Below, piece by piece: positions 36,101-45,849 of a DNA stretch of 64,000 nt (the stretch's first letter is position 1; every line of letters begins with the position of its first letter). Below the pieces are notes generated by a model. That model had not been told where the DNA came from and ran no database searches. It saw only the letters and a list, made by a program, of their open reading frames with translations. The translations under genes and the position numbers were made by a program. The stretch is from positions 1 to 64,000 of the forward strand of contig JAJKFJ010021291.1 in NCBI GenBank assembly GCA_027382625.1. The letters are read 5' to 3'. Source of the DNA: Tetmemena sp. SeJ-2015 (taxonomy: Eukaryota; Ciliophora; Spirotrichea; Sporadotrichida; Oxytrichidae).

Positions 36101-36758
36101 CTTATCAGTCCGCCTAAGACAATGTTAAATTCACTTAATTTGTAATATCGTAGGAGTGGCACTTAATGGAGTGGCTTTCCATAATCCTTTTTCAGAATAT
36201 AATTTCGACCCCTACTATCCTAATGCCTACAGTACTCATACAACAACCCAAGCAATCAGCCCTGACGTCTGTTTAGGAAGTAATCAAGTAACAGCTTTCT
36301 ACCATTACTACACTTTCTCTCCATGCATATTCGCATCCTCAGTAAAGTCCATATCCCCTTCCACACTTTGCAGCTCAAGCCCTACCTGCACTCAAGATAA
36401 ACTCAGCTATATGGTTTCTACTCTCACAGCTGCCTAGAAAAAGAAGTTGGTAGTAGGAATAGCTAAGGATGGGCATTTAATCTACGGTCCTTACAAAAAC
36501 GATGGCTCCCTATGGCAACCTTGCGATGTGGACATTTGCAATGGTGTGCTCGAGGGAACTTCATACTACTATGTGACAACTTAATTTTTCCCTTACACAG
36601 TTGGATGTTGGGGACCTGGAAATAAATAGCTTTTGGGGTAGAGTTGTAGTGCTAGACCTAAGATTTGTATCCCCTCATCAGCTTATAGTTTATAAATGAG
36701 TACAATAATAGTAGCAGTTGCTATTCTATCAGCTATATCAACCTCTATTTTTATGTGA
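33129..36758 (+). CDS. Secreted/surface protein: DUF4215 Cys-rich repeats followed by a YHYH domain
   Basis: Probable cell-surface protein. A hydrophobic segment (KCSLLIMILICDYVISQCPD) near the N-terminus looks like a signal sequence. About ten copies of a Cys-rich unit follow (33540-35060), each of the form CGDGK..CDDGN..NGDGCSS.C.VE.GY.C.GG....D.C, the DUF4215/Myxococcus-type repeat common in ciliate surface proteins. After two long inserts comes a second region with VGVALNGVAFHNPFSEYNFD, FYHYYTFSPC and VGIAKDGHLIYGPYKNDGSL, the YHYH family pattern. The end SLQMSTIIVAVAILSAISTS is hydrophobic, like a GPI-attachment or membrane tail. Introns 33320-33348 and 33477-33534 are GT..AG. That both halves form one gene is inferred from the lack of a start between them. 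Confidence 0.78.
33320..33348 (+). other. GT..AG intron (29 bp)
   Basis: Donor GTAAATTTAT, acceptor CTATTTAG; splicing gives TTGDGCNQYCNVESYWTC, completing a Cys-rich unit. Confidence 0.75.
33396..33431. other. IES in surface-protein gene, pointer AATC
   Basis: AATC at 33392-33395 and 33428-33431 bounds 36 bp. Removal joins YWTCSN to PNGNSNPSVCKEICG. Confidence 0.8.
33477..33534 (+). other. GT..AG intron (58 bp)
   Basis: Donor GTAATAATTT, acceptor TCGAATAG; splicing gives EICGDGYNLGRLQCDDGN. Confidence 0.75.
33540..35060 (+). repeat. Tandem DUF4215 coding repeats
   Basis: Roughly ten imperfect tandem units of about 150 bp, visible both as DNA (recurrent 'tgtggagatgg' and 'gatgatgg') and as the protein unit with conserved Cys spacing. 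Confidence 0.85.
34069..34083. other. Very short possible IES, pointer TTCTT
   Basis: TTCTT at 34064-34068 and 34079-34083 bounds 15 bp. Removal restores the repeat consensus GYSCTGGSATT. The insert is in frame, so it could also be translated. Confidence 0.6.
35068..35316. other. Long IES in surface-protein gene, pointer GTT
   Basis: GTT at 35065-35067 and 35314-35316 bounds 249 bp of AT-rich DNA with stops. Removal gives SIDGDGCSRFCTVENGW, a perfect repeat unit. A second long AT-rich insert (about 35500-35760) lies further on; its pointer was not resolved. Confidence 0.8.
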
Positions 36759-36942
36759 TTATTATTTTATGGTAAAATTTTACTCTTTTAATTTGAATGG
36801 GTGAAAAAATTACAAAGCTAAATTATAAATCAAGAGATTATTAATTATATTTTGATGTAAAATTATGAAAACAAAGGACTGAATTTGGAAGACCTAAGAG
36901 CTAAATGAACGTCTTATAATTAAAGAGAAAGTCAATGATCAA

Positions 36943-38027
36943 ATGAAGTCAGAGTAGATAAGTAGGAGACAAGAGATTTTATTTTATTTAAGTATTTACT
37001 ACATCATCCTAGGACTCATCTCAAGTATAATAATGGGAGTGAATGGCTTTCTTAATGAAATTAATTTTACAAATAGCGATACTCAATTATCAAGAGACTA
37101 CTTTGCGATTAATCTACATTTAAGGACTTCCATATTTACCTTACTTTATACTCTATCACTACTACTCTAAAAAGAATACAAGATAACAAAACTAAGGAGA
37201 AGGAGAGTGCCTTTACAACATACGACAGCTCCTTACTGATAATTGTACTTTTGAGAATTTAAATTTAATCTTGCTTGTCTTTGCAGAGTACTAAATTTAT
37301 GTTTTAATACGTGAACTTCATGTTTATAATCAAAATTTCACTAGACTACTTCATTAATCCTTCCCTCACTCTCTCTATAATCTCTGTGGCTTCCTTCTTT
37401 ACTGCCCTTACTTTTAAGATCTAATTCAATGAGCAACTTAGCAAAGCAAACTGGATAGGAATGACTTTGATTGTGCTTTCAATCTTCCTTATTTCTCAAA
37501 AGAGTAGCAACAGTAATTAGGAAGATTTAAGTTCAGATTCCTCAAACTACCAAGTACTAATCCCAATAGGACTAGCATTTAATTGGCTCATTTATAATGA
37601 TTAATTTTATAAAGTCACTTATAAATTGCTTCAGGCAGGAATCCATGCCTTATCAACACTTCTTTTAAGACTTGCTTCGCTGAGAGGAATGAGCAGCTAC
37701 CGTTTTACAGCTGACACCATGCTACCATTAGGAGTCGTATGCTCTATAATGTTTACAGCTGCTATTTTATCAGATCATGCTTACTAGATTAGCACCCTAG
37801 CCATAATTTTGAGTGGCTCTCTGCTTTTCTTAGCTGCTGTATTAATGCTAAACGTGGCTCTTGCAAAAGGAAAGGCTGGTCCTATCCAAGCTATAATCTA
37901 GTTACAAGTGCTCTTCCAACTGATTTTAGAGATTTTATTTTTAGGAATAGTTCCTTCTATTTATTAAACGATGGGGTTCGGTGTAGGAATGATTGGAGTT
38001 GTTATTCTCTCATTTGTTAATCCTTGA
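36943..38027 (+). CDS. DMT-superfamily-like membrane transporter
   Basis: Polytopic membrane protein with about 9-10 hydrophobic segments: FYLSIYYIILGLISSIIMGV, HLRTSIFTLLYTLSLLL, LTLSIISVASFFTALTFK, NWIGMTLIVLSIFLIS, FTADTMLPLGVVCSIMFTAA, ISTLAIILSGSLLFLAAVLM, IIQLQVLFQLILEILFLGIV, GMIGVVILSFVNP-TGA. The layout, with a KGKAGPIQA loop before the last helices, recalls the drug/metabolite (EamA-like) transporter fold; the substrate is unknown. One intron is clear. The start is the first ATG after an in-frame TGA. Confidence 0.7.
37207..37286 (+). other. GT..AG intron (80 bp)
   Basis: Donor GTGCCTTTAC and acceptor TTGTCTTTGCAG; splicing joins KLRRRR to STKFMFQYVNFMF in frame and removes a TGA. 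Confidence 0.75.
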
Positions 38028-38640
38028 TGCATTCTTTTATCTTTAAACTTTCTTATGATTATATTAATGGTAGTGGTGAAAATAGAAAAGGAAGGAAACA
38101 ATTATTAAATCGATAAGAATTAAATTCAAATGGATAGAGCTGAAAACCTTTAGTAAACTTATTCCTCTACTGTAGAGTTCAAAACTCCTCCCATTATAGC
38201 CAATATATATTCAAAATAAAATATTATAATTTAATGTAAAATTATTAATTAGCATTAGATGAGAGACAAAATATAAGATAGTTAAAAAGATGCTCATTAA
38301 AGTAAAGTATACATTTAGGAAAAATATAATTTATTTAGTTGTGAGAGGTATGCCAATCTTTGTATGGAATTTAATATTCATTTAATATCATTTTTAGGTG
38401 GTGATGATTTTAGCGGATGAGATCTTATCGAAATCACACTCGATGAGATTTTCTTTTCTGAAAGAAAAATTAAACATGTAATATTCAATTGAGCTATCTA
38501 AATATTCAATAAACTGGCAAGTTCTCCATTTATTTTACATGATTAAAATATCTAAGTTTACTGTCCTAAAAATACAACTCTTATTAGTTCACATCCCTTA
38601 CTTAGCTAATACTGATTTAGAAAGAGCAATTTTTAATTTC
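38028..38640. other. AT-rich gap before the START-domain cluster
   Basis: About 610 bp, strongly AT-rich, no convincing ORF. It may hold the 5' end of the first START gene, whose initiation codon I could not find in frame, split off by an IES. Confidence 0.35.
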
Positions 38641-39689
38641 CCTTATCATTCATCTCAAGATAATTTAATTTTGCTTAAAAAATAACGTGGATGATAAAGA
38701 GACACCTATCATTTTGGACCATGTGTAGGAGTAATTCAATGCCCTTTTTTATAAGGACGAATACGAATTGGGTGAGGGCCTACTACACCATTTCGAAGAT
38801 ATGCTTGAAAAAGAGAAAGTTTTGGACGAAGCAGGAAATGTTTTGGGATCGCAAACCGATTAAGTCTAGGCTTTTCTCAATACTGAAGAAGTCCGTAGCG
38901 TTAAGGAGGACCGCGAACTCTTCAATTACTTCTTTGAGCAAACCAATCCAGACACACCTTGGACAGTTTACTATGATGAACCCACCCGCAAAGTCAAGTA
39001 CAAATACGAGGACGGTCTTTCACTTATTTCATGTTTGTCGGAGGGAATATAAATAATGTTGATTGCTTAATTAATCATAGACGCGCCATTAGTTCATGTC
39101 GTTTCACTTTTTGGAGAAGTAGATATGTTTAAGGACTGGTTCCCAAATGTGACTGATGCCAAAATTTTGCACCGAGTGAGTGAGTACAGAGGGATGTACT
39201 CTTGCCAATAAAATATGCAGTGGCCAGTTTGGCCAAGAGACATGATATTCAAAGCCACAGGCATGTATGACCGCAAGAATCTGGCCATACTGACTGTGCT
39301 GAAGTCTCTACCAGAGAATGAGCTGTTCTTCGGAGCAGTAGCTCCTAAAACAGCCAATGGGCATATGAGGATTGACATCAAAAGAGGCTATCACTATTTC
39401 TAGTACCTAGGGCCTAACAAAACTTTATAATGTGTTAATTTTGTGAATGCTTGAATAAACTAGATATGTATCTATATTCAACACAGACCCGTAGCTCAAA
39501 CTTATTCCAAATTGGCTCATGAATTTCATAATGACAAAAATCTGCTATCAGATGCAGGTCATAATTCAAAAGAGAGCAAAGGATGTACCTAAGCTAGAAT
39601 ACAATGAAAGAATAAAGACAAGAAGACAGTTCTATGGCAGGATAGAAGAGGAATTAGAAAAGGAGGTAGCCGCTAGGGGATTGCAATGA
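38640..39689 (+). CDS. START-domain lipid-binding protein, copy 1
   Basis: Soluble START-domain (StAR-related lipid transfer) protein. The most complete of three tandem copies: N-terminal part DDKETPIILDHVQEQFNALF and EDMLEKEKVLDEAGNVLGSQ, then FFEQTNPDTPWTVYYDEPTR, the START core VVSLFGEVDMFKDWFPNVTD, MQWPVWPRDMIFKATGMYDR and MRIDIKRGYHYFQY, and the amphipathic C-terminal helix IPNWLMNFIMTKICYQMQVI, ending ARGLQ-TGA. The hydrophobic cavity and closing-helix pattern fits START; the lipid is unknown. The start codon was not found; 38640 is a rough 5' limit. Two IESs are resolved, at positions not used by the other copies. Confidence 0.85.
39050..39079. other. IES in START copy 1, pointer ATA
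   Basis: ATA at 39047-39049 and 39077-39079 bounds 30 bp, in frame but absent from copies 2 and 3. Removal gives SCLSEGIDAPLVHVVSLFGE, aligning with them. Confidence 0.78.
39425..39461. other. IES in START copy 1, pointer AAACT
   Basis: AAACT at 39420-39424 and 39457-39461 bounds 37 bp with TGA. Removal gives GPNKTRYVSIFNTDP, aligning with copies 2 and 3. Confidence 0.88.
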
Positions 39690-39839
39690 AAACGAAATTA
39701 CCGATGCCTCTATGACTTTAAAAGTATATACGTAGATATGATGAGGCTTGCTAAGCTATAAACAGCAATCTTTTCTGTTTGGTATTTAGTATAAAATTAA
39801 AATTTATTTGTCTCATCAGATCAATTGATTGTTTCAGTA

Positions 39840-40592
39840 TGATACAAATCCGAGGACGGTCTTAGACTAGTGAGTGCCCTCTCAGAAGCTATTATTAATT
39901 CTCCCCTTATCTAAGTGCTGTCTCTGTTTGGGGAGATAGACATGTTCAAGGATTGGTTCCCTAACGTCACAGAATGTAAGATTATCAACAAAGTCACGAA
40001 CTATCGAGGCCTCTTTGCCTGCAAACAAACTATGCCCTGGCCTGTTTGGCCTAGGGATATGATCTTCAAGGGAACTGGAATGTTCGATAGGAAAAATAAG
40101 GCCTGCCTCCTCGTGGTCAAATCTATAGATGAGGACGTACCTTTCTTTGGAGTGCCAGCCCCCAAAACCTAGGAGGGCCACGTAAGACTGGATATAAAGA
40201 GAGGCTACCACTATTTGCAAAAAATTGACGATAATAGGACTCGTTATGTTGCACTCTTCAACTCAGACCCTAAGATTACTTAACTTATCTTACTTGATAG
40301 TATAATTATTACTTTCCTTCCTAGTTGGTTTTTGAACTTCATGATCTAGAAGGTCTGTTTCTAGATGCTAGAAATCATAGAAGATAAGTCGAAGATAGTC
40401 CCCACTAATGAATATGGGCGTAGAATTCAAGAAAGATATGACCTCTATGGTAAGCTATAACGCTATCTAGATGAGTAGGAGGAAATTGAGAAGAAATAGG
40501 CTGCTTAAGACGCCAATTCTATTAGAGAAGGAGAGGAGGAATTTAAGGAAGCATAAGATAAAGAGCTAGAACAGTAGAGTCAGTCCGAATGA
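39840..40592 (+). CDS. START-domain protein, copy 2 (N-terminal part not seen)
   Basis: Second tandem START paralogue. It opens abruptly at YKSEDGLRLVSALSEAI, equivalent to about residue 140 of copy 1. The N-terminal portion present in copy 1 is not seen upstream in any frame, so it may lie in an unrecognised MDS, be scrambled elsewhere, or be lost. Core: VLSLFGEIDMFKDWFPNVTE, PWPVWPRDMIFKGTGMFDRK, VRLDIKRGYHYLQKIDDNRT, closing helix FLPSWFLNFMIQKVCFQMLE, and an acidic/Gln tail ending QQSQSE-TGA. The one resolved IES sits in the link before the last helix. Confidence 0.8.
40282..40314. other. IES in START copy 2, pointer ATTACTT
   Basis: ATTACTT at 40275-40281 and 40308-40314 bounds 33 bp. 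Removal gives NSDPKITFLPSWFLNFM. Confidence 0.88.
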
Positions 40593-40721
40593 AGGGATAG
40601 TAACAATGAACATAAAACCTTGCACATAATGATGTCATTACTTTAACAAATCAAGAAATATTAAGACTTATCAATTAGGAAATTAATAATTACTCTATAT
40701 ACAAAGCTATTCCTTTTTTCT

Positions 40722-41565
40722 ATGACTAATTATTACTTCTTTGAGCAGAGAAACGCATCTTCGGCATGGACTAAATATTACGATGAACCTGAGAGAAAGG
40801 TTTCCTACAAATATGAATCAGATTCCTCCATTGTTGATGTCTTGACAGAAGTTATAGTTGAGGCTCCTCTAATTCATGTGCTGTCCTATTTAATTTAATT
40901 TATAAGTAATAGCGATATTTCACTGAGATAGATTTAGTGAAGACTTGGTTTCCTCAAGTCACAGAATGCAAGCTCCTTAAAGAAATCAGTGGTTATAGAG
41001 GCCTGTATTTCTGCCAAGCCAATATGGTATGGCCAGTTTGGCCTAGAGAGATGGTTTTTAAAGGGACTGGCATGTATGATAAGGCGAATAAAGCTGTGTT
41101 GCTATTCGTGAAATCTGCTTTGGAAGATAGTTCCTACTTTGGCCTTTCAATCCCTCAAGTGAGTGAGGGCTTTGTTAGAATAGATATTAAAAGAGGATTC
41201 CACTATTTCCAGCAGATAGATGCAAACACAACTAGGTATGTGTCTATACACAATCAAGTAAATTTAAAGCATTATCATTCGTGTTATAGTTGAAGTAATA
41301 ATTTATCTTAAATGTCGATCCTAAACTCACTTATATGCCCAATTGGTTCTTGAATTTCGTTACTACAAAGATTTGCTATACTCTCCTAGTGCAGATCTAA
41401 AAAATGGCTAAGCAAGTTGCAGGCAGCTGTTACGAGGAGAGAATTAATTAAAGAAGGGAATTTTATGGGAAAATTGAAAGCTATTTGATCGATGAAAATC
41501 AACAAATAACTAGAGATGAAGAAGACGATGATGAAGAGTTTAAGGATGCTATTGATTAGAATTGA
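40722..41565 (+). CDS. START-domain protein, copy 3
   Basis: Third tandem START paralogue. It begins at or near MTNYYFFEQRNASSAWTKYY (an ATG at 40722), so it lacks the first ~100 residues of copy 1. Core: VEAPLIHVLSYF, KTWFPQVTECKLLKEISGYR, MVWPVWPREMVFKGTGMYDK, VRIDIKRGFHYFQQIDANTT, closing helix MPNWFLNFVTTKICYTLLVQ, and an acidic tail ending FKDAIDQN-TGA. Two IESs at positions different from those in copies 1 and 2. Confidence 0.82.
40892..40920. other. IES in START copy 3, pointer TATTT
   Basis: TATTT at 40887-40891 and 40916-40920 bounds 29 bp. Removal gives LIHVLSYFTEIDLVKTWFPQ. Confidence 0.85.
41255..41313. other. IES in START copy 3, pointer AAT
   Basis: AAT at 41252-41254 and 41311-41313 bounds 59 bp with TGA. 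Removal gives RYVSIHNVDPKLTYMPNWF. Confidence 0.82.
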
Positions 41566-41717
41566 TCAAAGGCAAAATGATTCGTAATATCTTTGCACAT
41601 ACCATGAATCTTGCACATATATTTAATTTACTTAAAATATCTTAAAAGTTAGATTTATCATTAAGATTTAAACTTTTAGGAAAATTGAAAAACATAATTC
41701 TCAGACATAGACTTTTC

Positions 41718-44330
41718 TCACTTCTTTTGCTGATTTTGGCTTTCGTACAGCTCCATGCCTCTTTAAATTTCCTAAACTTCAATTAGAAGCTAATAATGAC
41801 TTACTCTCTTGTTGTCTTTGATGGCCTAAATTGTCTGCTTAATATCTTTTAATTGATTCCTTAATAGAGCCTAATAAATTTAGGATAGATATTAATCTTA
41901 CTTGAGAAACTTTGGGAGCTAAGTGAGAGGAAGAGTCAACTGATACATTATGGATAAAGTTCTTTTGAATACTTTCAGCATTTCCTAGATTCACTTATGA
42001 TTAAGGAATACCCTTCATTAAGTTAGCTTTGATATCCCTCTATGATGAAAAGCTAATTTTATTAAATCAATTAAAAGTCGTTGATATCAGATGCACTTTA
42101 AACTGCAAAAGTCATTCCTTAGGGAAATTATTTCTAAGAGCTAAAATATTATTAGTTAGTTCTACTTAAGTTTTCTTCCAGATTTAAATTCTAAGACGTC
42201 ATATCGATACTTTAAGTGTTCTGAGCTAGACTACTTTGAGGATTGAACTCTTTGCTTGAGTTCAAGACCTGGAATAATCTAATTACTTAGTCACCGCCTG
42301 AAGTTCCATTAGGTCCTGTTTAGTTTGAGTTCGAAAAGTCGTCATTCACTTACTGAAGGAGATTTGGCTGTTAATTTGTTGAATAGAATGGCTAGTAATG
42401 GGGTGAAATCTGAAACCCAAAAAAAGCTGTAGTTCTGAGGTGATGAGAGATGACTTATTTAATGATGTGCTGCAGATAGTGGCTCTGGAACTGCGATAGT
42501 TATATTTCTCTGTTTAGGTATCTAAGGATTTGCATCTCCCTTTTTCTTAAGCTCTTATTTTTCTTCTTTCTCTTGCTTTGGGACATAATTCATAAGATTC
42601 TCCTTCTTTGCATTAGGTTGTGATGACTTATTCCTTGGCCCTTTTCCTTCTATGTTGCTAACATTATTTAGAACCTCCAAAACTCTACTTTCATAATTCT
42701 TAGCTGCATTGAACTAGGTTTTATCTAATAGCTAAACTAGCTTTACATTCTTCTCCTCTAATTCCAATACTTGCTAGCTCTAAAACTGTAAGTGCTCATT
42801 CAATTTATCTATTACTCCCTTAGAATCAACGAGGTCTTTGTGATAGTTATTAATATCTTGATCTCTCTTTTCTAAAAGCCTTACTGCTTCTTTGTGGTGC
42901 TGTTCTAAGTTATCTATTTGACCCTCGAGATCCCTCAGTTAAGAAATTAATTGCTAAATCAGCTTGTCTTGAGAATTCTACTTCTCCATCAAAGCTAAAT
43001 TTTCTTTCTCCAACATTTTCCTATCTTAAACAAAAAAGAGTGAATGTGAAAATAGTAAAGCTTAAAACTATTTTATTCAGCCTTGGCAAGTAAGTTTTGA
43101 ATTGAGCCAACTTTAACCGAGTAGACTTCTAATTGCTCTATCATGTTGAGATTCTACCTCTAGAGGTTATCATTTTCCTAAGTTTTAGCAAATAGCAAGT
43201 TATCTTGAGAGAGTAGTTTGTTCTTTTACTAATCAAGAAGTCTCTCCTGTGTGCTTTGCTTGTTCGATAGAATCTTTAGATCAATTTTAATCTTATATAA
43301 AATTAAACAGACATATCCTTCTAAAGTCTTCTTATCCTTAATTACACTTTTTCTCTTTGCCCTCTCTTCTTTGATCTTATTTTCATAAGAAGAGATCAAT
43401 TTATTTATCTTGTCCTCAAATGACCTTTCTTTGAGTTCTTAAGACTTTTGAAGTTAAACTAAGTCACTCTTGAGCTATTCATTTTATTTCTCGAGAGAAT
43501 CAATTTATTACAAGAATAAGTTCAATATTGTTAATTTCAAAGACTTAGAATATATTAGAATAAGCAGATACTGCTCAGTCTAAAGATTTATATTCAAGGC
43601 AGAATGATTATCAGTGAGACTGGCGAATTGAGGCCTATACAGGTCACTAATTATTTTCTTTTGACTACTTTGAATTTCTCAAATTGCAATAGGAGTTATT
43701 CTAGCTATAGGTCTCATTATTTTTCCTTTCAGAGGGGGAAAGCGTATGATGTCTGGGAGCGACTAGCTGCTTTATTCTCAGATTTTGAATTAGAGGGAAA
43801 TTTTGGAGCAGCTGATGAGAACTGTATTAGGTATTTGTGTTGTTGCTGTTGTTATCTCTATGGCTTTCTCTAAATCTCAAGTTATTACAGGATCTTCTCT
43901 GGGAAGTCATTTGTGTTTAATTGGTAGGTGAGATCCTGTCTTATCGGTTCTAGGTGTGTCAATATTTGGTACTGCTATCCTTGCATTTACATATGAGGGC
44001 TCTCATGCTTTGATCTTCCCTTTTCTTCTTATCTACCATCTAAAAATAAATACAAAAACTGGTGCTTGAGAAAAGCTGAATTATCTGAGTCCAAAATTCT
44101 TCTTGTTTTATGAGTCTGACTAATAGTCTTTTAGCTTTTCTTTAAGATCCTAAGTTTGATTGAAGCTTGGATTTGAAGGAGGACTTATTATATAGTTAGG
44201 CACCTCTTAGATTTTGATAACTTGATTCCGTTTTACTTTTGAAAGCCTAGAGAGAGATTTGGCTTTAGGACTGTTTTCTTTTAACTATAGTGGCTATGAA
44301 GAAGTCTTTGCCACATGCGATCAATTCGGG
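41718..44330 (-). CDS. Coiled-coil protein, possibly the C-terminal half of the RCC1 gene
   Basis: Minus-strand coding with TAA/TAG as Gln. The first segment (about 44300-44100) is basic and Ser/Pro-rich (SPKAKSLSRLSKVKRNQVIK, PNYIISPPSNPSFNQTQDLK). Gln-rich and then coiled-coil heptads follow (LKSDLVQLQKSQELKERSFE, ERLLDQQKNKLLSQDNLLFA, MIEQLEVYSVKVGSIQNLLA). It ends RGMELYESQNQQKK-TGA. No in-frame ATG was found at its 5' end, and the RCC1 gene directly upstream on the same strand has no visible stop, so the two may be one RCC1-plus-coiled-coil protein. Several IESs are unresolved. Confidence 0.6.
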
Positions 44331-44469
44331 TTTGAATTTTCTCAAATTCTTATTTATGTAAAAAATAAACTGATGATGAGTTTAAAGTAGTCCACTAAAT
44401 TAATAAATTTAAAATTTATAAACTATTGTGTGAATTTTGTTTTATATTTCAATTTATTGATTTTTAAAC

Positions 44470-45660
44470 TAAGTAGCTTTTGGGATTGCGTGAAGGACCC
44501 TCGCACAGACTGTGAACCTTACCTTAAGAATCCTATGCGACTGCAATTTCTCCTCCAATTGATAGTCCTTCAACTTGATAGATACCTTGCACCTCCGAAT
44601 AGTTCAAAGGCTATTAGACTTCTCCTAGTACAGTTTTACCCCAAATATATAGTTCACTTTTATTATTCAATGCTGCTGAAATGCATCCAGCTTCAATCTG
44701 TTTAAAACCACTCACTCCTGTCAGTTTCTAAAACTTTCTTATTTATAGTTATCCTTTGATTCCGCACTAAAAATTCTTATTATCCCCACTAGCTAAAATC
44801 TCCCCATTCTAATTCAATATCAGAGAAAAGTCGGATCCGCATTTAGCATCTATAATTTTACCGAATTCTATTTATCTATTCAGAACTTAGATATTTCTAT
44901 ACTCTTGACTGTCAGGAAGTCCAAGCTAAAAGCTTTTATTGCTCCCACAGCCAAACAACTTCTGGTTTTGAATGTCAAGGAATAATGAGTGAGAATGACC
45001 AGCTGATATTTTTTCTACTAAATAATTCTACTTGGGTATATTGACTAATGAGTATGCATTAAACTCGCAGTTTTAATAGGGATTTTCTCTGAGACCTAGT
45101 TGTCCATACTCATTTGCACCCCAGCCAAATACTTCACCTTCACTGCTCAGAGCTAAATTATGAGATCGTCCTGCTGAAACGCATACTACTTTCTTCATTT
45201 TTAATTATTCTACGAGTACTGGGCTGTTCCTTTGCACAATTTGTCTCGTTCCAAGTCCAAGCTGGCCTTCAATATTTGAACCCATCGCATATATCAAATT
45301 TGACTAGGTTAGAATCAAAGAATGATCTGCACCGCACTCAATCTAGTTCACTTTGTAAGGGAAGTTGTACTTCAAAGGCTTAAAAAATAATTTAATTTTA
45401 ATCACCTCATAATAAAATTTTCTTAATAAAGTTATTTCATAATTTTCTAGATAAAGATTAAACTTATCATTTATAAATCAAAAGCTTTTCAAGGAATTCT
45501 CCATGATGTTTATCTCCTATGCCTTAAAATAAAAGATAATTTACTAGTATGCCTAATTGTCCATATTTATTCTATCCCCACAAGTACAAGTATGTCTATA
45601 TCTTTTCTTTATGGTATTTTTTCACTCTAAGAGAGTCATTCTAATCGCTTATGATAATTT
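44470..45660 (-). CDS. RCC1-repeat beta-propeller protein
   Basis: Repeats with the RCC1 blade pattern: YLYLWGQNKYGQLGIGDKHH, IECGADHSLILTQSNLIYAM, GSNIEGQLGLGTR, VCVSAGRSHNLALSSEGEVF, GWGANEYGQLG, ISAGHSHSLFL, LFGCGSNKSFQLGLP, CGSDFSLILNQNGEILASGD. At least six blades, so a near-complete propeller. RCC1-family proteins act as exchange factors or as scaffolds; no partner can be named. The start is not identified (the frame is open to about 45,690 without ATG). See the coiled-coil entry downstream for possible fusion. Confidence 0.82.
45524..45553. other. IES in RCC1 gene, pointer TATGCC
   Basis: TATGCC at 45518-45523 and 45548-45553 bounds 30 bp. Removal gives NKYGQLGIGDKHHGEFLEKL on the minus strand. 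Confidence 0.9.
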
Positions 45661-45849
45661 AAGTGTGGTCCTCGTTGGTAATGTTATTCTGAGAATAATC
45701 CAATGTCTAGAGAAAAAGGAATTATTTGCTGCTGTGAATGACTTCATTTTAGAAAAGAACACCAATTTAAATTTCAGATTTAAATCAAACTGAATTCTTA
45801 TTTAAAGCGAATAAATCCTCAAATAGTTGGAGTAATAAATCAAACAGAA

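Noticed and set aside
43604..43873. Plus-strand 89-codon ORF with a Cys run
   Set aside because: It is antisense to a CAA/CAG-rich segment of the coiled-coil gene; the poly-Cys/Tyr run is the complement of glutamine codons.
45557..45793. Plus-strand ORF ending with DNLSVVLVG, reminiscent of a PP2C tail
   Set aside because: Only a dozen residues fit and nothing upstream does; it overlaps the RCC1 gene's 5' region on the other strand. It could be a stray MDS but I cannot support it.
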